Shown one piece after another: positions 1 to 10,010 of a stretch of 64,000 nt of DNA. Numbering within the stretch: position 1 is the first letter of the stretch; every line of letters starts with the position of its first letter. The position numbers and the translations under genes are program-made. The DNA is from Sepioteuthis lessoniana (Eukaryota > Mollusca > Cephalopoda > Myopsida > Loliginidae): positions 58,174,069-58,238,068 of the forward strand of contig OY757939.1 of NCBI GenBank assembly GCA_963585895.1. The letters are read 5' to 3'. The notes beneath the pieces are model-generated. The model did not search any database and was not told the origin of the DNA. It was given only the letters and a program-made list of their open reading frames with translations.

Positions 1-1193
1 GTGTCCCCTTGTAGTACTCCTGCTACAATGTCGAAGTATTCTGTGTCTCCATCTGGTGATCGTACTTTTACTTTAGTGCTTCTATAGAGAATCGTTATTG
101 CCGCTACGGTTTTTTTAGGTATGCCGTACGCTAGTAGGATTTGTTCCATCTTTCCTCTGTGAATGGAATCGAAAGCCTTGGTAAAGTCGACAAATATTAA
201 TGTCGCTTGTAGGTTCTTTGCCCGTACACCTTCAAGGATTTTACTGATGGTTAATATTTGTGAGGTCGTGGATCTATTTCTTCGGAAGCCATTTTGGTTT
301 TTTCTAAGTATGTTGTCTATTTTGGGTTCTATGCGGTTTCGAAGTAGGGCATTGTAGATTTTGGCTGCTATGGATGTAAGTGTTATGCCTCGGTAGTTTT
401 TGGCTAATCCGAGATCCCCCTTTTTAGGGAAGGGGAGTATGCATCCCTTCATCCATCTATCTATCGGATTTTGATTGTATACTGCGTTGCGGTGTCGGAG
501 CAGTATGTCGTCGAATTGTCTGGTCTTCCATACTTCCGGGGGAATTTCGTCCAGCCCTGCAGCTTTCCTATTTTCAATTTTTCTGAGAACCGAGTCGAGC
601 TCTTCTTGTGTGAACGGTCCTAGTTTAATGTCTAATTGTTTGCTAGTTATTCTGGTGATTGGTTCATGCGTTATTTTTGGTGAGTTTCCAAGTAAGTTTT
701 CGAAGTGCTGTTTCTACAGTTTTATTCTTTCTTGTTGGTTTGCTAATTTCAGTTTTGCTTTGGCAGTGTTCTTTCTTCTGCTCACTTCGTTTATTATTTG
801 CCAAGCTATTCTAGATTGTCTATCTTCCACCGAGTCTCTAATCTTATCTATCTGATTTTGAATTTATTCTGTCTGTTCCTTTATATATATGCCTGCTAAT
901 TGATATTGTGCCGTTTTTAGTTTTAAGGCATTTGTGTTTGTTGGGTTTTTTCGATAGTTTTTGGAGGCTGTTTTCACTAGTGCACGTTTTTCTCTGACCG
1001 CTAAAGTTTCCCATGGGACTCTATATTTAGTTTTAAGTTTTGTTGGAATGTATTTTGCTGCTGCCTCGAGGTGTGCATTGACGAAATTTTCATATTCGTC
1101 GTTTGGTGTACTTTCTTCCGTCTTTTCTTGTAGTGTTTCGAATCTGTTTCTTAATTCTAATATGTATTTATCTCTTATATCTTTGTTGTTCAA
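1..1193 (-). pseudogene. RTE-like LINE: linker and N-terminal half of reverse transcriptase, frameshifted; runs off the window
   Basis: This continues the endonuclease above. Residues encoded by 1193-864 (NNKDIRDKYILELRN onward) form the linker between endonuclease and RT. From about 855 down to 1 the minus strand carries RT fingers and palm in several frames. It includes the NYR block near 400, the FVDFTKAFDS-type motif A near 170-205, and the start of motif B (AGVLQGD) at 1-30, where the window ends. The same protein segment is readable at 43321-43935. Open frames on the plus strand between 163 and 2137 are antisense shadows. The copy is dead as shown, but only moderately diverged from its paralogues. 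Confidence 0.8.
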
Positions 1194-1203
1194 TAGGGCC
1201 CAG

Positions 1204-2148
1204 TCATAGTGTTTGGTGGTCGCTGTTCGTTTGGGAGTTTTTTCGTAGGCTTAACCGTATTTTCACCGTGACTATTCGGTGATCGGTGGACACACCCTCA
1301 AAAGAGGAGTATGCCTCGCAATTCATTGCACTATTTTTCCATTTCTTGTTTATAAGGACGTAGTCTATCTGAGCTTTAGTATTGTTTGCGTACGTGTATG
1401 TCCATAGTTTGCCTTCCCTTTTTTGGTAGTTTGTATTGAGGCATGCTAATCTATTTTCTATCATGAAATCTGTTAGATGCTGACCATTCCTATTTGACGT
1501 GTTGTGGAGGCGGTATTTGTTGTTTCCGTTTTTCCCGATTTGGGCATTCATGTCTCCGCCGATGACTAACATATTGTGTTTCGGGATGCTACGCACTAAT
1601 GAGGATAACTCATCGTAGAAGGTGACTAGTTCAGTTTCTTCACTAACATTGGTGGGGCTGTAGCATGAGATGATTGTTGCTCTGGGGTTGCCGTTAAAAG
1701 TAGCTGCCATCATTCTAGGTTGTATTTTCTCAACGCTATTAAGCGTTTTTAACGCTCTAGGTCCTATAAGTAATCCTACCCCTCCTACTGTGGCGTTGAC
1801 AGAGTTTTTCCATGCGGATACAGTGACGAGTGACCAGCCATTGCCAGTTTCGTGATATTTGATATCTTCGGTGTGCGTGTATCTGTGTTCTTGTATGCAT
1901 ATTATGTCTATCTTATGTTCTTCGGCAGATGCGATTAGCTCTGGTAGTTGTCCTATTCTATTTAAGGTTCTTACGTTAAATGTGGCTATTTGTAGTGTTT
2001 GCTTGCATTTTAGTAGTTTTGATTGTTTGAGCTCTGTAGCTGATTTTTCGAACACCGAGGCCAGGGCTCCAACCTCAGCAGGACGCGCCCCTTTTTTACC
2101 CGCGCGAAGAGCGATGCGGTTTGTGTATGTGGTTTGAGTGTGGGTCAT
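1204..2148 (-). CDS. RTE-like LINE: APE-type endonuclease domain (314 aa, 5' part of a broken ORF)
   Basis: This is the N-terminal part of a non-LTR retrotransposon polyprotein. The APE endonuclease nicks chromosomal DNA so that reverse transcription can be primed from the target. Apurinic/apyrimidinic endonuclease-family motifs appear in order: IATFNVRTLN near residue 53, IICIQEHRY near 81 (catalytic Glu), MLVIGGDMNAQIG near 194 (Asp and Asn), and STDHRIVTV near 289 (the usual S-D-H as T-D-H). The start at 2148 is the first Met of the open frame; no earlier frame was recognised. The frame ends at 1204 through a one-base shift, and the homologous protein continues at 864-1193 in another frame. 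The second long copy at 48752-51512 carries the same domain with stops. RTE clade is inferred from domain order, RT motifs and the TGA-repeat tail. Confidence 0.85.
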   Translation of the reverse strand: MTHTQTTYTNRIALRAGKKGARPAEVGALASVFEKSATELKQSKLLKCKQTLQIATFNVRTLNRIGQLPELIASAEEHKIDIICIQEHRYTHTEDIKYHETGNGWSLVTVSAWKNSVNATVGGVGLLIGPRALKTLNSVEKIQPRMMAATFNGNPRATIISCYSPTNVSEETELVTFYDELSSLVRSIPKHNMLVIGGDMNAQIGKNGNNKYRLHNTSNRNGQHLTDFMIENRLACLNTNYQKREGKLWTYTYANNTKAQIDYVLINKKWKNSAMNCEAYSSFEGVSTDHRIVTVKIRLSLRKNSQTNSDHQTL

Positions 2149-3110
2149 GGTTATCTTTCGATGGCTGTTTTATTCTCTTCTATAGAAGCCACTCTTATAG
2201 AGGAGCAGCAGTAGTTCCCCCATCGAACTAACGATCCTGAGCGTAAAGTCGTCAAACTCACGTCCTGGACCCGTTTAGGTATTGAGTTTGGTCGTCCATG
2301 GGTTTATTCAAATACCTTTACGTACATCATGCTGCTTCCCATGTGTACGCAAAAAAAAGGGGGGTGTAATTTTGATTTAAGTTTTAACTAACTTAAAGTC
2401 CAAGATTAAGATACTTTCGTCAGACTTTCACTGGTACTGATTTTTGCTTTTTTTTTTTTGGCGGCATTGGGACTTTTCCTAGGCTTTTTAGTTTTTATTT
2501 TTCTTTTTTTCTATACTACAGTTGGGAACCTAGTAGGCTTCAGTAATTATAGAGCTTTCAAATTTTTTTTTTTTTTTTATGTGTTTTAGGCTTTTTCTTT
2601 TTCTTCTAAACTACTGTTAGGGCTTTCTTTACGAATTTCTAAATTATATTATAGAAGAGATTCAAAAACATTCTGCCTTGTTCGCTGACATGTGGAAAGA
2701 CTAACATCAATTTGGCTTTATAGTAGAGTAAGCGTGTCTTTACATTTAAAACGCATAGTTTAAGCATTATTTCACAAACAAAATACAGCATAACATTTTG
2801 TAAAATTCAGCTTTTTAAATTGATAGGACTTAAAGACATACTGACCAATATTGATATATTTCTTCCTGTTGGCTCCTGAGTTCAAATGCTTCTTCTACGT
2901 TTTAACTTTTATTTACTAATGAATTTTAGGTAGTTTTGGAGGCAGTCTACTGGGGGGGGAATATTCATTTCATTTTTTTTTTCCTTTCTCTTGGTGGGGG
3001 GTAGCGTTAGGTGTTTTAGGCTTTTACTTTTTCTTCTAAACTACTGTTAGGGCTTTCTTTACGGGGGGTGGAAGTTAAAACGAAGAAGAAATGTTCGTGA
3101 AGCATAGTAA
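2149..3110. other. No gene; probable LINE 5' leader then low-complexity DNA with a 53-bp direct repeat
   Basis: The first 200 or so bases upstream of the endonuclease start are moderately GC-rich and may be the LINE 5' untranslated region, but no second copy in the window confirms this. Beyond 2400 the DNA is rich in poly-T runs. A 53-bp segment at 2581-2633 recurs with one mismatch at 3011-3063. No coding signal was seen. Confidence 0.4.
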
Positions 3111-3115
3111 AACTG

Positions 3116-3262
3116 GGAACCATTTAACTTTGTTGACTTATGCTAAATTGAATTGTTTGAAATAGTTTGATCCTTTCTCTTTATGTATCTAAAATGTTTT
3201 TTGCAAATATCGAACAATGATTGATATAGAAGAAAACCAAATCAAACCAAACTAAATCTACG
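3116..3262 (+). mobile_element. S3 element, degenerate 3' part
   Basis: It carries the S3 internal motif (CTTATGCTAAATTGAATTGT) followed, after a diverged stretch, by a decayed tail and CCAAAT-type repeats at about 3232-3258. The head is absent. It lies in the same orientation as the better S3 copy 300 bp downstream. Confidence 0.5.
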
Positions 3263-3567
3263 CCTCATCATCAGGGCGCGGTGAAGAATTCAAAATTTCG
3301 TTTCGTTTCCGAACTTCGGTGACAATTTCAGTTTTTGAATAATTCTTTGTCTGGAAAATTCATGACAACTTATTTCTGTAATCTAAATTCGGTTTTAAAT
3401 CGTTTGGGGGTCATTTACTTGCATGGGTAACTTAGAGAATCTATGTTCGACAATTATTTTCACTAAGGAAACTATTCAAAATGTGTTCAGTAAAAAAAAA
3501 AAAAAGACCCCAAATTTATTTTTTTTAGATGCATAAAATTCACTTCCTTGAAGCACATTTACTCTTT

Positions 3568-3862
3568 AGGTTGGAGCTGTTGAATACTCCGACTGCTTCT
3601 CTGCAGAAGGGTAAGATCCCCTCCCCAACGAGTGTCCTTGATATTACACTAAACAATCTGATGCTAAGTCTCCACTTCAATGCCATGGCTCCTAGATCGG
3701 CTCTGGCTCATGGTCCTATCTATGGGAAAGTAGAACTAATCTATGTACTTATGCTAAACTGAATTGTTTGAAATAGTACTATTCATATAAATAAAAATGG
3801 ATTTGGTATTAAATAACCTACAATGATTGATGTGCCATAAAACCAAACTAAACCTACAAACT
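3568..3862 (+). mobile_element. S3 element, short copy
   Basis: The head segment (GGAGCTGTTGAATACTCCGA) is followed by CTCTGCAGAAGGGTAAGA, one internal ATGCTAAACTGAATTGTTTG unit, and the hairpin tail at about 3805-3850 ending in CCAAACTAAACC. Compared with fuller copies (for example 23978-24776) the internal tandem region is reduced to about one unit. A little antisense ORF at 3754-3966 is not a gene. Confidence 0.7.
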
Positions 3863-4142
3863 TTTATCAAAACGACTTGATTCTGTGTTAAATGCCCCGA
3901 AAAAGGTTGATATACCAAAAAAACAATACAACCAGACAACCAACCAACTGACATTTTCCTTTGCAAATGTAAATATCTAATCCAAAAGCTTATTTCTTTA
4001 TATTTGGCCCAACTGCTCCCTCCAAAAGATTCTCTTTTTTTTTTTTTTGTTGACTCTCACTAGGTTTGGTCGTCTAGCTGAGTTGAAGGGATCAGTTTGT
4101 AACTTAAAATTCAAGAGAACCTTTTTGCGTGTTTGTATAAAC

Positions 4143-4290
4143 ATTATTATATTAGTCTTTTTACATCAGAGTTAGCTGATGGCTTTCGCTGAAGTTCGAG
4201 AGATAGCAAGTCTCCTTAAATCTCTACAACTCTTTTTAGTATTATGGTCAATATCAACAATGCTGAAGTTTGGATGGTCTCGGCGTGTTT
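4143..4290 (-). mobile_element. R4/Dong-like LINE, 3'-terminal scrap
   Basis: It matches, with decay, the 3' end of the adjacent copy: both contain CATCAG-(A/G)-TTAGCTGATGG and the AAGTCTCCT segment in the same order. It encodes a corrupted version of the family's C-terminal end and lies just downstream of the next copy on the minus strand. Confidence 0.55.
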
Positions 4291-5345
4291 ATTATTATTA
4301 TTATTTGACTCATTAGAGTTTTTCACATCAGCATTAGCTGATGGTTTTTCACTGGAGTCTGGGTGACAACAAGTCTCCTCAAGTCTCCAGGACTCGTCTC
4401 AGTATTCTGGCTGTTCTCAGCAATGCTGTCGTCTGGATAGTCTCTACCCGTCCTCCAACTTCCAAGTCCTCCAGGCCTTGTAATAATCATTTAGTTATTG
4501 TGCCTAACGCACCAATCACAATTGGCACAATCGTTACTTTCATGTTCCACAGCCTTTTTTTCTAGCAAGGTCGAGGTACTTATCCTTCTTTTCACTTTCC
4601 TTTAGATTTATTCTGTGGTCCACCGAGACGGCAAAGTCGACAAATTTGCAAATTCTCTTTTTTTTTTGTTGATTATTGTAAGGTCTGGTCTTCTGGCCGG
4701 GATTAGGTGATCCGTTTGTATGTTAAAGTCCCATTGGAGTTTATGCGAGTCATTTTCTAGTACTGGTGTTGGGTTGTGCATATACCATTTGTTAGTATGG
4801 TAAAATTAAGATTTTTTGCACATTTTCCAGTGGATCACCTTGCCCAGCCAGTCCTTTCTCGCTTTATACTCCTTCTGTGCTAATTTGCTGCATTCGCGTA
4901 TAATGTGATAGATCGTTTCGTCTCTGTCACCGCATAGCCTACATTTGCTGTTTTGTTGCGTTTTATCTATTCTCGCTTTGATATGATTAGTTCTTATGGC
5001 GTTGTCCTGTGCTGCCATTAGAAGGGATTCCTTTTCTCTCTTAAGGTTTCCTTTTTCTGAGCCAGGTCCAGGTTTTCTGGTGTGAGATGTTGTTTGTTAG
5101 CCGTTTAAAGCGGCCATAGAGTTGTTTTTCCTCCCACTTTTGTTTCGGAGTTGTTGTCATTCTATCGTCTATCGTGTTGAATGTATCGTTTCTGATGGCA
5201 GTAATTAGTCATCGTTCGTGTTTTTCGATGTAGTCCTCGAGATATTGTATCGTTGCGTCAACGCTGTCTTCGGTGCTGGCAAGTCCTCTTCCTCCTTCTT
5301 TTCTAGATACATAGAATATGTCAACGTCGTCTCTTGGGTGTAATG
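4282..5345 (-). pseudogene. R4/Dong-like LINE, C-terminal third with CCHC knuckle; 3' end on (ATT)n
   Basis: The minus strand encodes the region after the RT of a non-LTR element, in several frames. The 70-aa stretch at 4806-5018 contains NHIKARIDKTQQNSK and a knuckle C-RLC-GDRDETIY-H-IIRE-C. This fits the CX2CX8HX4C motif typical of LINEs with a restriction-like endonuclease. Upstream (5019-5340) the frame reads through EGGRGLAS-, EDYIEKHER- and KTWTWLRK-like segments. The element's 3' end lies in (ATT)n at 4283-4297. The copy is 5'-truncated at the (ATT)n of the next copy (5349-5378). Stops and frameshifts make it inactive. The R4/Dong assignment comes from motif knowledge, not a search. 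Confidence 0.7.
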
Positions 5346-5348
5346 CCT

Positions 5349-5378
5349 GATGCATTATTATTATTATTATTATTATTA
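5349..5378. repeat. (ATT)n microsatellite at the 3' end of an R4-like LINE
   Basis: About nine ATT units lie exactly where the 3' end of the next minus-strand LINE copy begins. A shorter ATT run sits at the equivalent position of the neighbouring copy (4283-4297). Confidence 0.85.
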
Positions 5379-6030
5379 TTTTACTTTTCGAGTTTTTCTC
5401 ACAATGGTTTTCCCTGATAGTTTTTCTCTGGAATCTGATAGACCATAAGTCTTCTCATGTTTACAGGACTCTTCTCAGTATGCTGGCCGATTTTAGTAGT
5501 GTTGTGGTCTGCATAGTTTCAATGTTTCTTCTCATCTCCGTTTCCTCCATTCTTTTTTTCAGGTTCCAGGACTGCTTCAAAGGCTCTAGGTACAATTGTT
5601 ATCAGTGTCTTCTTTATTTTCTTTAACCTTTTCAGTTCTCCAGGATTTTTTTCCAGTTTATCGCTTTCTTTTATTTTCCCTTTACTTGACCACTTGATGA
5701 AAAGTTCATTAACTTTAGGTCTGGTCTTCTGGCCCTGATTGGGTGATCCCTTTCTATCACCAAGATTTTCATGAATTCCATTTCCTAAGACAGATTCTGG
5801 TTTGTGCATATATATTTTTTGTCAGTATAGTAGAATTTCAGTCTCTTGAATAATTTCCACTGGATCACTTTTCCTACCCCGTCATGTTTTTTCTCGTATT
5901 CCTTGTATATTAATTTAATGCGTTCACTTATTATGTGATTAACCCCCACTTCTTTTCTTTTCTCTCCTCATGAATTACACTTGGTATTTTATGGTGGAGA
6001 ACGTTTTTGCTTTAACATAATTGGTCTCAT
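5379..6030 (-). pseudogene. R4/Dong-like LINE, degenerate 3' fragment
   Basis: The minus strand encodes a decayed C-terminal region. The 96-aa frame at 5519-5809 begins MHKPESVLGNGIHENLGD, matching the WYIHNPAPVLENDTHKLLWD segment of the better copy at 58282. It ends with ALVEPEK-like text where the intact family has its terminal helix. Positions 5380-5520 match 4300-4440. It stands head-to-tail with the previous copy, so two insertions occurred at nearly the same place. Confidence 0.6.
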
Positions 6031-6034
6031 TCTG

Positions 6035-6400
6035 CCGCCTGGGGCAGTAGAATATGCTAACTACACCAATTCAGACGGGAGCATCCATCTACACACACGA
6101 AGCCACCTTTTAGCCACATTTAAGGACGGAATCTTGGTTGATGTCTAGTTTTGGAAGGGTCACGAGTATCAAGGAAACTGTCAAGGTATTTTTTCCTTTA
6201 ATTCCGCATTGTTTCTTTGAGCTTCTTGTTCTTTTAAAGAAATTCTTTCTATCTTTTTCATTATTTCTGTTTGTTTGATAGTGTCTGTTTCAGTTAATAC
6301 CCGGAATTTTGGGCTTTTTTTTTTTACCCAAACGTTTTAATGTTTTTCTTATTTGGGTAATTAAATTCCTTTTCTTACTTCTTTTTTGCGTGATATTGAG
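6035..6400. other. No feature recognised
   Basis: This is AT-rich DNA with T-runs. No repeat family or coding signal could be supported. Confidence 0.4.
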
Positions 6401-6404
6401 ATTG

Positions 6405-6836
6405 GATTGGTTTGGTTGGGTTTGGTTTGATTTGGTTTTATGCCTTATCAACTATTGTTGGTTGTTTAATGCTAAATCCTTTTTTACCTATGTATTAGAT
6501 ATGTGATCTGTAAACACATGTTTTAGATACACACAGTAAAATGATCAACCAGTTCTATTTCTAACAATTTAATATAACATTAGTAATTTACTTACACTCG
6601 GTTTAAATTCCAAACAGTTTTGTTTGACCCATTGGTAGGACCAGTGCCACCATTCCAGGTTATAGTAGACCTGGGAGTGATGGTAATGTAAGGTTACTCC
6701 ACATTCCCCAAAGCTCCAGCATTACTGGAGTCTCATCATCAGATTTTCAATGTCATATCAGGACACTCAATGGGGGAATCTTACCCCTCTGCAGAGATCC
6801 AGTTGCTATATTCTATGGCCCCAGCCTACTGGACTA
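6405..6836 (-). mobile_element. S3 element
   Basis: On the minus strand it starts at the family head near 6836 (CCAGTAGGCTGGGG-like), passes CTGCAGAGGGGTAAGATTCC and the conserved mid segment with CAATGCTGGAGCTTTGGGG-like text (about 6700), and ends in the hairpin tail and CCAAAC repeats near 6405-6480. The internal tandem region is short and diverged. Confidence 0.75.
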
Positions 6837-7054
6837 GTTGAGATTAGAGGGTATACTATGAAGAGAGATTAAAATAATAAAAAGAGTAAAAGATTACAGT
6901 TTCGGGCGAGATTAGTGAAATTAGGATTAACAGCTTTAGAAGAATGAGAGTGTGATCTAATCGAAACTTTCAAAATAATTGTTTAAATTTCTAATCATGG
7001 TAGACATTTTTTTTTTTTCAATATTTCCCTTCGAACTGGAAACTTACTGTTTAG

Positions 7055-7747
7055 GCAGGTGGGTGTCCTCGTGCTGTAATGATTAAAGCGTTGGACAACG
7101 GAATCGTATTGAGTCAGTTCGAACTCCAGCCGCGCTATTAAGTTCACTCTCAGACAAATATTTTGGGAAAGATATGAAGCCCCTTATCCTCCCAGCTATG
7201 GGTTAAATAGTACCACTACTGTCCTTCTAGACGAATGGATTTGTCCATCATCATCATCTTGTCGTGCCATCTGCACGGATATCCCTGACCCTCTCTCACC
7301 ACCCCTCCCTATCGTTCATCGCTTCCGGCAGGTCCTCAGGGCTATACCCCGTATCCCCACAAAGCTGCTGTATGTAGGTGCGAGCTGGTCACCCTGCCTT
7401 TGCTCGGCCATCTGAAGGGGTCCATAGAAGTACATCCCTTATGACCTCGTCACTACTTCTCTAGCAGTGTCCCGCATATCGGGTTCGTCTAACTTTGATA
7501 GTTTTCGTGATGGGTGGTAGGTGGCCGTATAGCTGCTGCTTTGTGGGGTGTTGCTTCCAGGACTTGTTCAATGTTGTTCGCAGCATTCTTGTGTAGCTGC
7601 CGTCAAGCTTTTTCTCCATTCGTTTCGTTAGCGTCCATGTAGTGCATCCATATAGCAGTATCGACACGACCGCTGCTCGGGTTTCATTTTATCGGTTTGG
7701 ATTTGTCCAAGAAGGTTGATATGCCATTAAACGAAGAAACAAACAAA
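7055..7747 (+). mobile_element. SINE S1, split by a LINE insertion
   Basis: The tRNA-like head at 7060-7135 has an A box GTGCTGTAATGATTA and a B box CAGTTCGAACTCC. The body continues to GACGAATGGATTTGTCCA at 7247 and resumes at 7698 with the hairpin tail (AGAAGGTTGATATGCCATTAAAC) to about 7747. The intervening 7248-7697 is an RTE-like LINE 3' fragment flanked by a perfect 12-bp target-site duplication. S1 is therefore the older insertion. Confidence 0.85.
7248..7697 (-). mobile_element. RTE-like LINE, 5'-truncated 3' fragment inside S1
   Basis: The minus-strand frame at 7461-7667 reads MSILLYGCTTWTLTKRMEKK and continues through NKSWKQHPTKQQLYGHLPPITKT, the RT thumb and C-terminal region shared with 56560-56770. 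The 3' end is the (TGATGA)n tail, seen as CATCATCATC at 7247-7257. The 12-bp duplication TGGATTTGTCCA occurs at 7236-7247 and 7698-7709. Length is about 450 bp, with a frameshift after 7461. Confidence 0.85.
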
Positions 7748-7767
7748 CAATACTGTCAAGGCTGATT

Positions 7768-8300
7768 TCAAAAACTAAGTCTACTAATAAAATTTTTGCT
7801 ATTAGAATAATAAAAGGTTGGAAGATATTGCTTGATTAGAATAAAAACTATACTGTAAAAGATAAGATTGAATTGGATGAATTCAGAAATAATGGCAAGA
7901 AAAAGTACTGAAGATGGCATTTTTTGGAAACGATTGAATGAATTATTTCGGTTCATATGAGAAGCTCGTAAAATGCAGAAAAACAGAAGGAATAAAAAAT
8001 AAATATATATATAAATAATGAATAAAATACAAAACATTGCGCATTTCTATGTGCGAGATTTCATCCCTACATCATTGTTATGCAGCGTATTCTTTTTTTT
8101 TTTCGTTCGCCCAGTTTCTCTCTTTGATTTTTTTCTCTCGGTCGGCTGTCTGTGTTCTTTTCTCACCGCCATCTTGTCATTTCATCATGCCATCGTCATG
8201 TCTCATTGTGACTTCACACTGTTTCATGTTCTTACTAAGATGAACAAGACCACGTCTTTTTGCCCATAATTTTATTCATGGATGGCTTACACACAAAGGG
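7768..8300. other. No feature recognised
   Basis: AT-rich sequence with a T-run near 8093-8103. Short ORFs here (7768-8037 minus, 8018-8269 plus) are low-complexity and show no recognisable domain. Confidence 0.4.
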
Positions 8301-8304
8301 ATGA

Positions 8305-8520
8305 GTTCTGGAGGCGTTGTGCCTAACGTACTGAAATATGACAGAAGAGTTCGAACCCCAGTTGCGCAATTACGTTCCCTTCCGGACTAAAAGGGAAAGG
8401 TATGAACTCTCTTATTCTCTCAGTTATGGATTAAATTGCAACACTATTGTCCTTCTACAAGGATAGTTTTGGCATTAAATAACCCACGAATGTTGATGTG
8501 CCATTATATAAAGAAACCTC
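8305..8520 (+). mobile_element. SINE S1, older copy
   Basis: The head is decayed (GAGGCGTTGTGCCTAACG), with a B box GAGTTCGAACCCC at about 8347. It is followed by GGGAAAGGTATGAAC, ATTGTCCTTCTACAAGG and the hairpin tail GGCATTAAATAACCCACGAA to about 8520. Confidence 0.7.
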
Positions 8521-8524
8521 ATTA

Positions 8525-8785
8525 CCGACAATTCCTTGACACGGTGACCCGAGTTCAAATCCCCGAAGAAGCTGTTTACATTTTACATAGAGCTATTACC
8601 CATAGGAAAGCCATAAAACCGTTTACTCTCTTTACAGAGATAGTTGGGTAGACCAGTCTTTTTTTAACTGCCACCGGTCTTGGAAGGGGAAAACTCTGAA
8701 TTCGAACCTATTAAACTCTGCTTAAAATGTGATCTTGTGTCCTATTCTGCTTGCGGGGAGGGGTTTGGTAAATACATTAATATTA
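8525..8785 (+). mobile_element. SINE S2, degenerate copy
   Basis: Starts within the head (GACACGGTGACCCGAGTTCA, B-box region). It keeps the S2 body landmarks GAAAACTCTGAATTCGAACC and TTAAACTCTGCTTAAAATGT and the terminal GGGGAGGGGTTTGGTAAATA. The A box is lost. Confidence 0.65.
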
Positions 8786-8789
8786 CCGA

Positions 8790-9195
8790 TCATGCATATT
8801 GGAAACCAGATGGGAATTAGATCCGTGCTCTTTGGGGTTTCTCTGGTGACTGAAGTAAAGTTTCAATCTTATTTCTAACTTCTATGAACCCTTGCTCACA
8901 TGACTGAGATTATCCAATCACAGCCAAATTTTCAACTGACCCCAAACTTTCAATTCCATTCTGTAGACAAAACGGTTCGAATCTTTTTAATCGTACCAAC
9001 ACTGCATATCAAATAAAAGATTCCACCAATGAATTTTTAGAAACTTTAGGGCTATGTTCTGATTTGTTTTTACCCCCCACTCTCTCTTTCTGATTTTTTC
9101 TGAGGGCTTTGTTTAGCAACTTTTGTTTTCGGTCTTCTTTCTTTTCCTTTCGTCACTCCAGTCAGTTTTGACTCTGAGGTAACCTCCCACCCCAC
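8790..9195. other. No feature recognised
   Basis: Mixed-composition DNA with no repeat family I can identify. TATCCAATCACAGCC at 8913-8927 resembles a CCAAT box but has no supporting context. Confidence 0.35.
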
Positions 9196-9197
9196 CA

Positions 9198-9476
9198 AAC
9201 GAATATCCTGGGTACGACACTAAACTGCATCTGATGGTGAGGCTCCTGTCCTGAATACGACACTAAACTGCATCTGATGGTGAGGCTCCTTGAGCTTTAT
9301 GGAATTTGGACTATTTCCTTCATTGCCATTATTCCCAGGTCCACTCCAACCGAGAGTTGTAGTATCTGTTAGAATCCAACAAATGGGTCAAATAGAAATA
9401 TTTAATCATTTACTTAACTTGAAACAATTTAAGTTTGAGCAGCCAAATGAGTTCTGAGTCGTTTACAAATCCTACA

Positions 9477-9526
<50 letters not shown>

Positions 9527-9592
9527 AGGATTTTGCATTAAATAATTTACAAGGGTTGATATTCCGTAAAGCACAACCAACCAACCAATTTT
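9198..9592 (+). mobile_element. S3 element with a 5' duplication and an internal (TA)n run
   Basis: S3 mid-head text (GACACTAAACTGCATCTGAT) occurs twice, at about 9216 and 9258, so a segment of about 42 bp is tandemly duplicated. The element continues through TTCATTGCCATTATTCCCAG and a (TA)n run at 9480-9522. It ends in a decayed hairpin tail and CAACCAACCAACC at about 9590. Confidence 0.7.
9480..9522. repeat. (TA)n microsatellite
   Basis: About 21 uninterrupted TA units inside the 3' part of an S3 element. Confidence 0.95.
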
Positions 9593-9879
9593 TCTTTCGT
9601 CCCGAGCCATTTGGTCGAAACCACTGCAAAGCTATTTTATTGGCAGAATATCATGAATTTAATAAACACAATATGGTACAGAACTACCGATGTGGTATGA
9701 AAAGTGAGGGTCGAAGACCATGTACTAGTAAATTAGTAAATAAGTTTTTTGTTGCTTTTTTATTTCATTTTTTCTATCACGCATTCGTAGAAGAGTAAAG
9801 ATATTTACAAGGCTTTGGTTAGTCTAGTACAAAGGCCGTCGCTGTATGGTATCCACTGAGGAACAAACTGACAACACTT

Positions 9880-9990
9880 TTAAACATCAGTTTTGCCGAG
9901 GTTTTCACTGAAGTCCTCTCGTCTCCATTACTCCGGTCTGAAAGGTCTCAGTGCTCCTCAGATTTCTATTTCATCCAGTTACTTTTCTAG
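9880..9990 (-). mobile_element. Possible R4/Dong-like LINE 3' scrap
   Basis: Weak resemblance to the 3' end at 4320-4440: CATCAG, GGTTTTCACTGAAGTC and the following CTCCTC-rich text are in the same order. Identity is low by eye. Confidence 0.3.
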
Positions 9991-10010
9991 TTTTTTCGGC
10001 TAGTGTAGTA

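Noticed and set aside
163..2137. Several plus-strand ORFs of 60-126 aa
   Set aside because: They are antisense to the RTE-like endonuclease and RT; equivalent antisense frames recur in the copies at 43587 and 50105.
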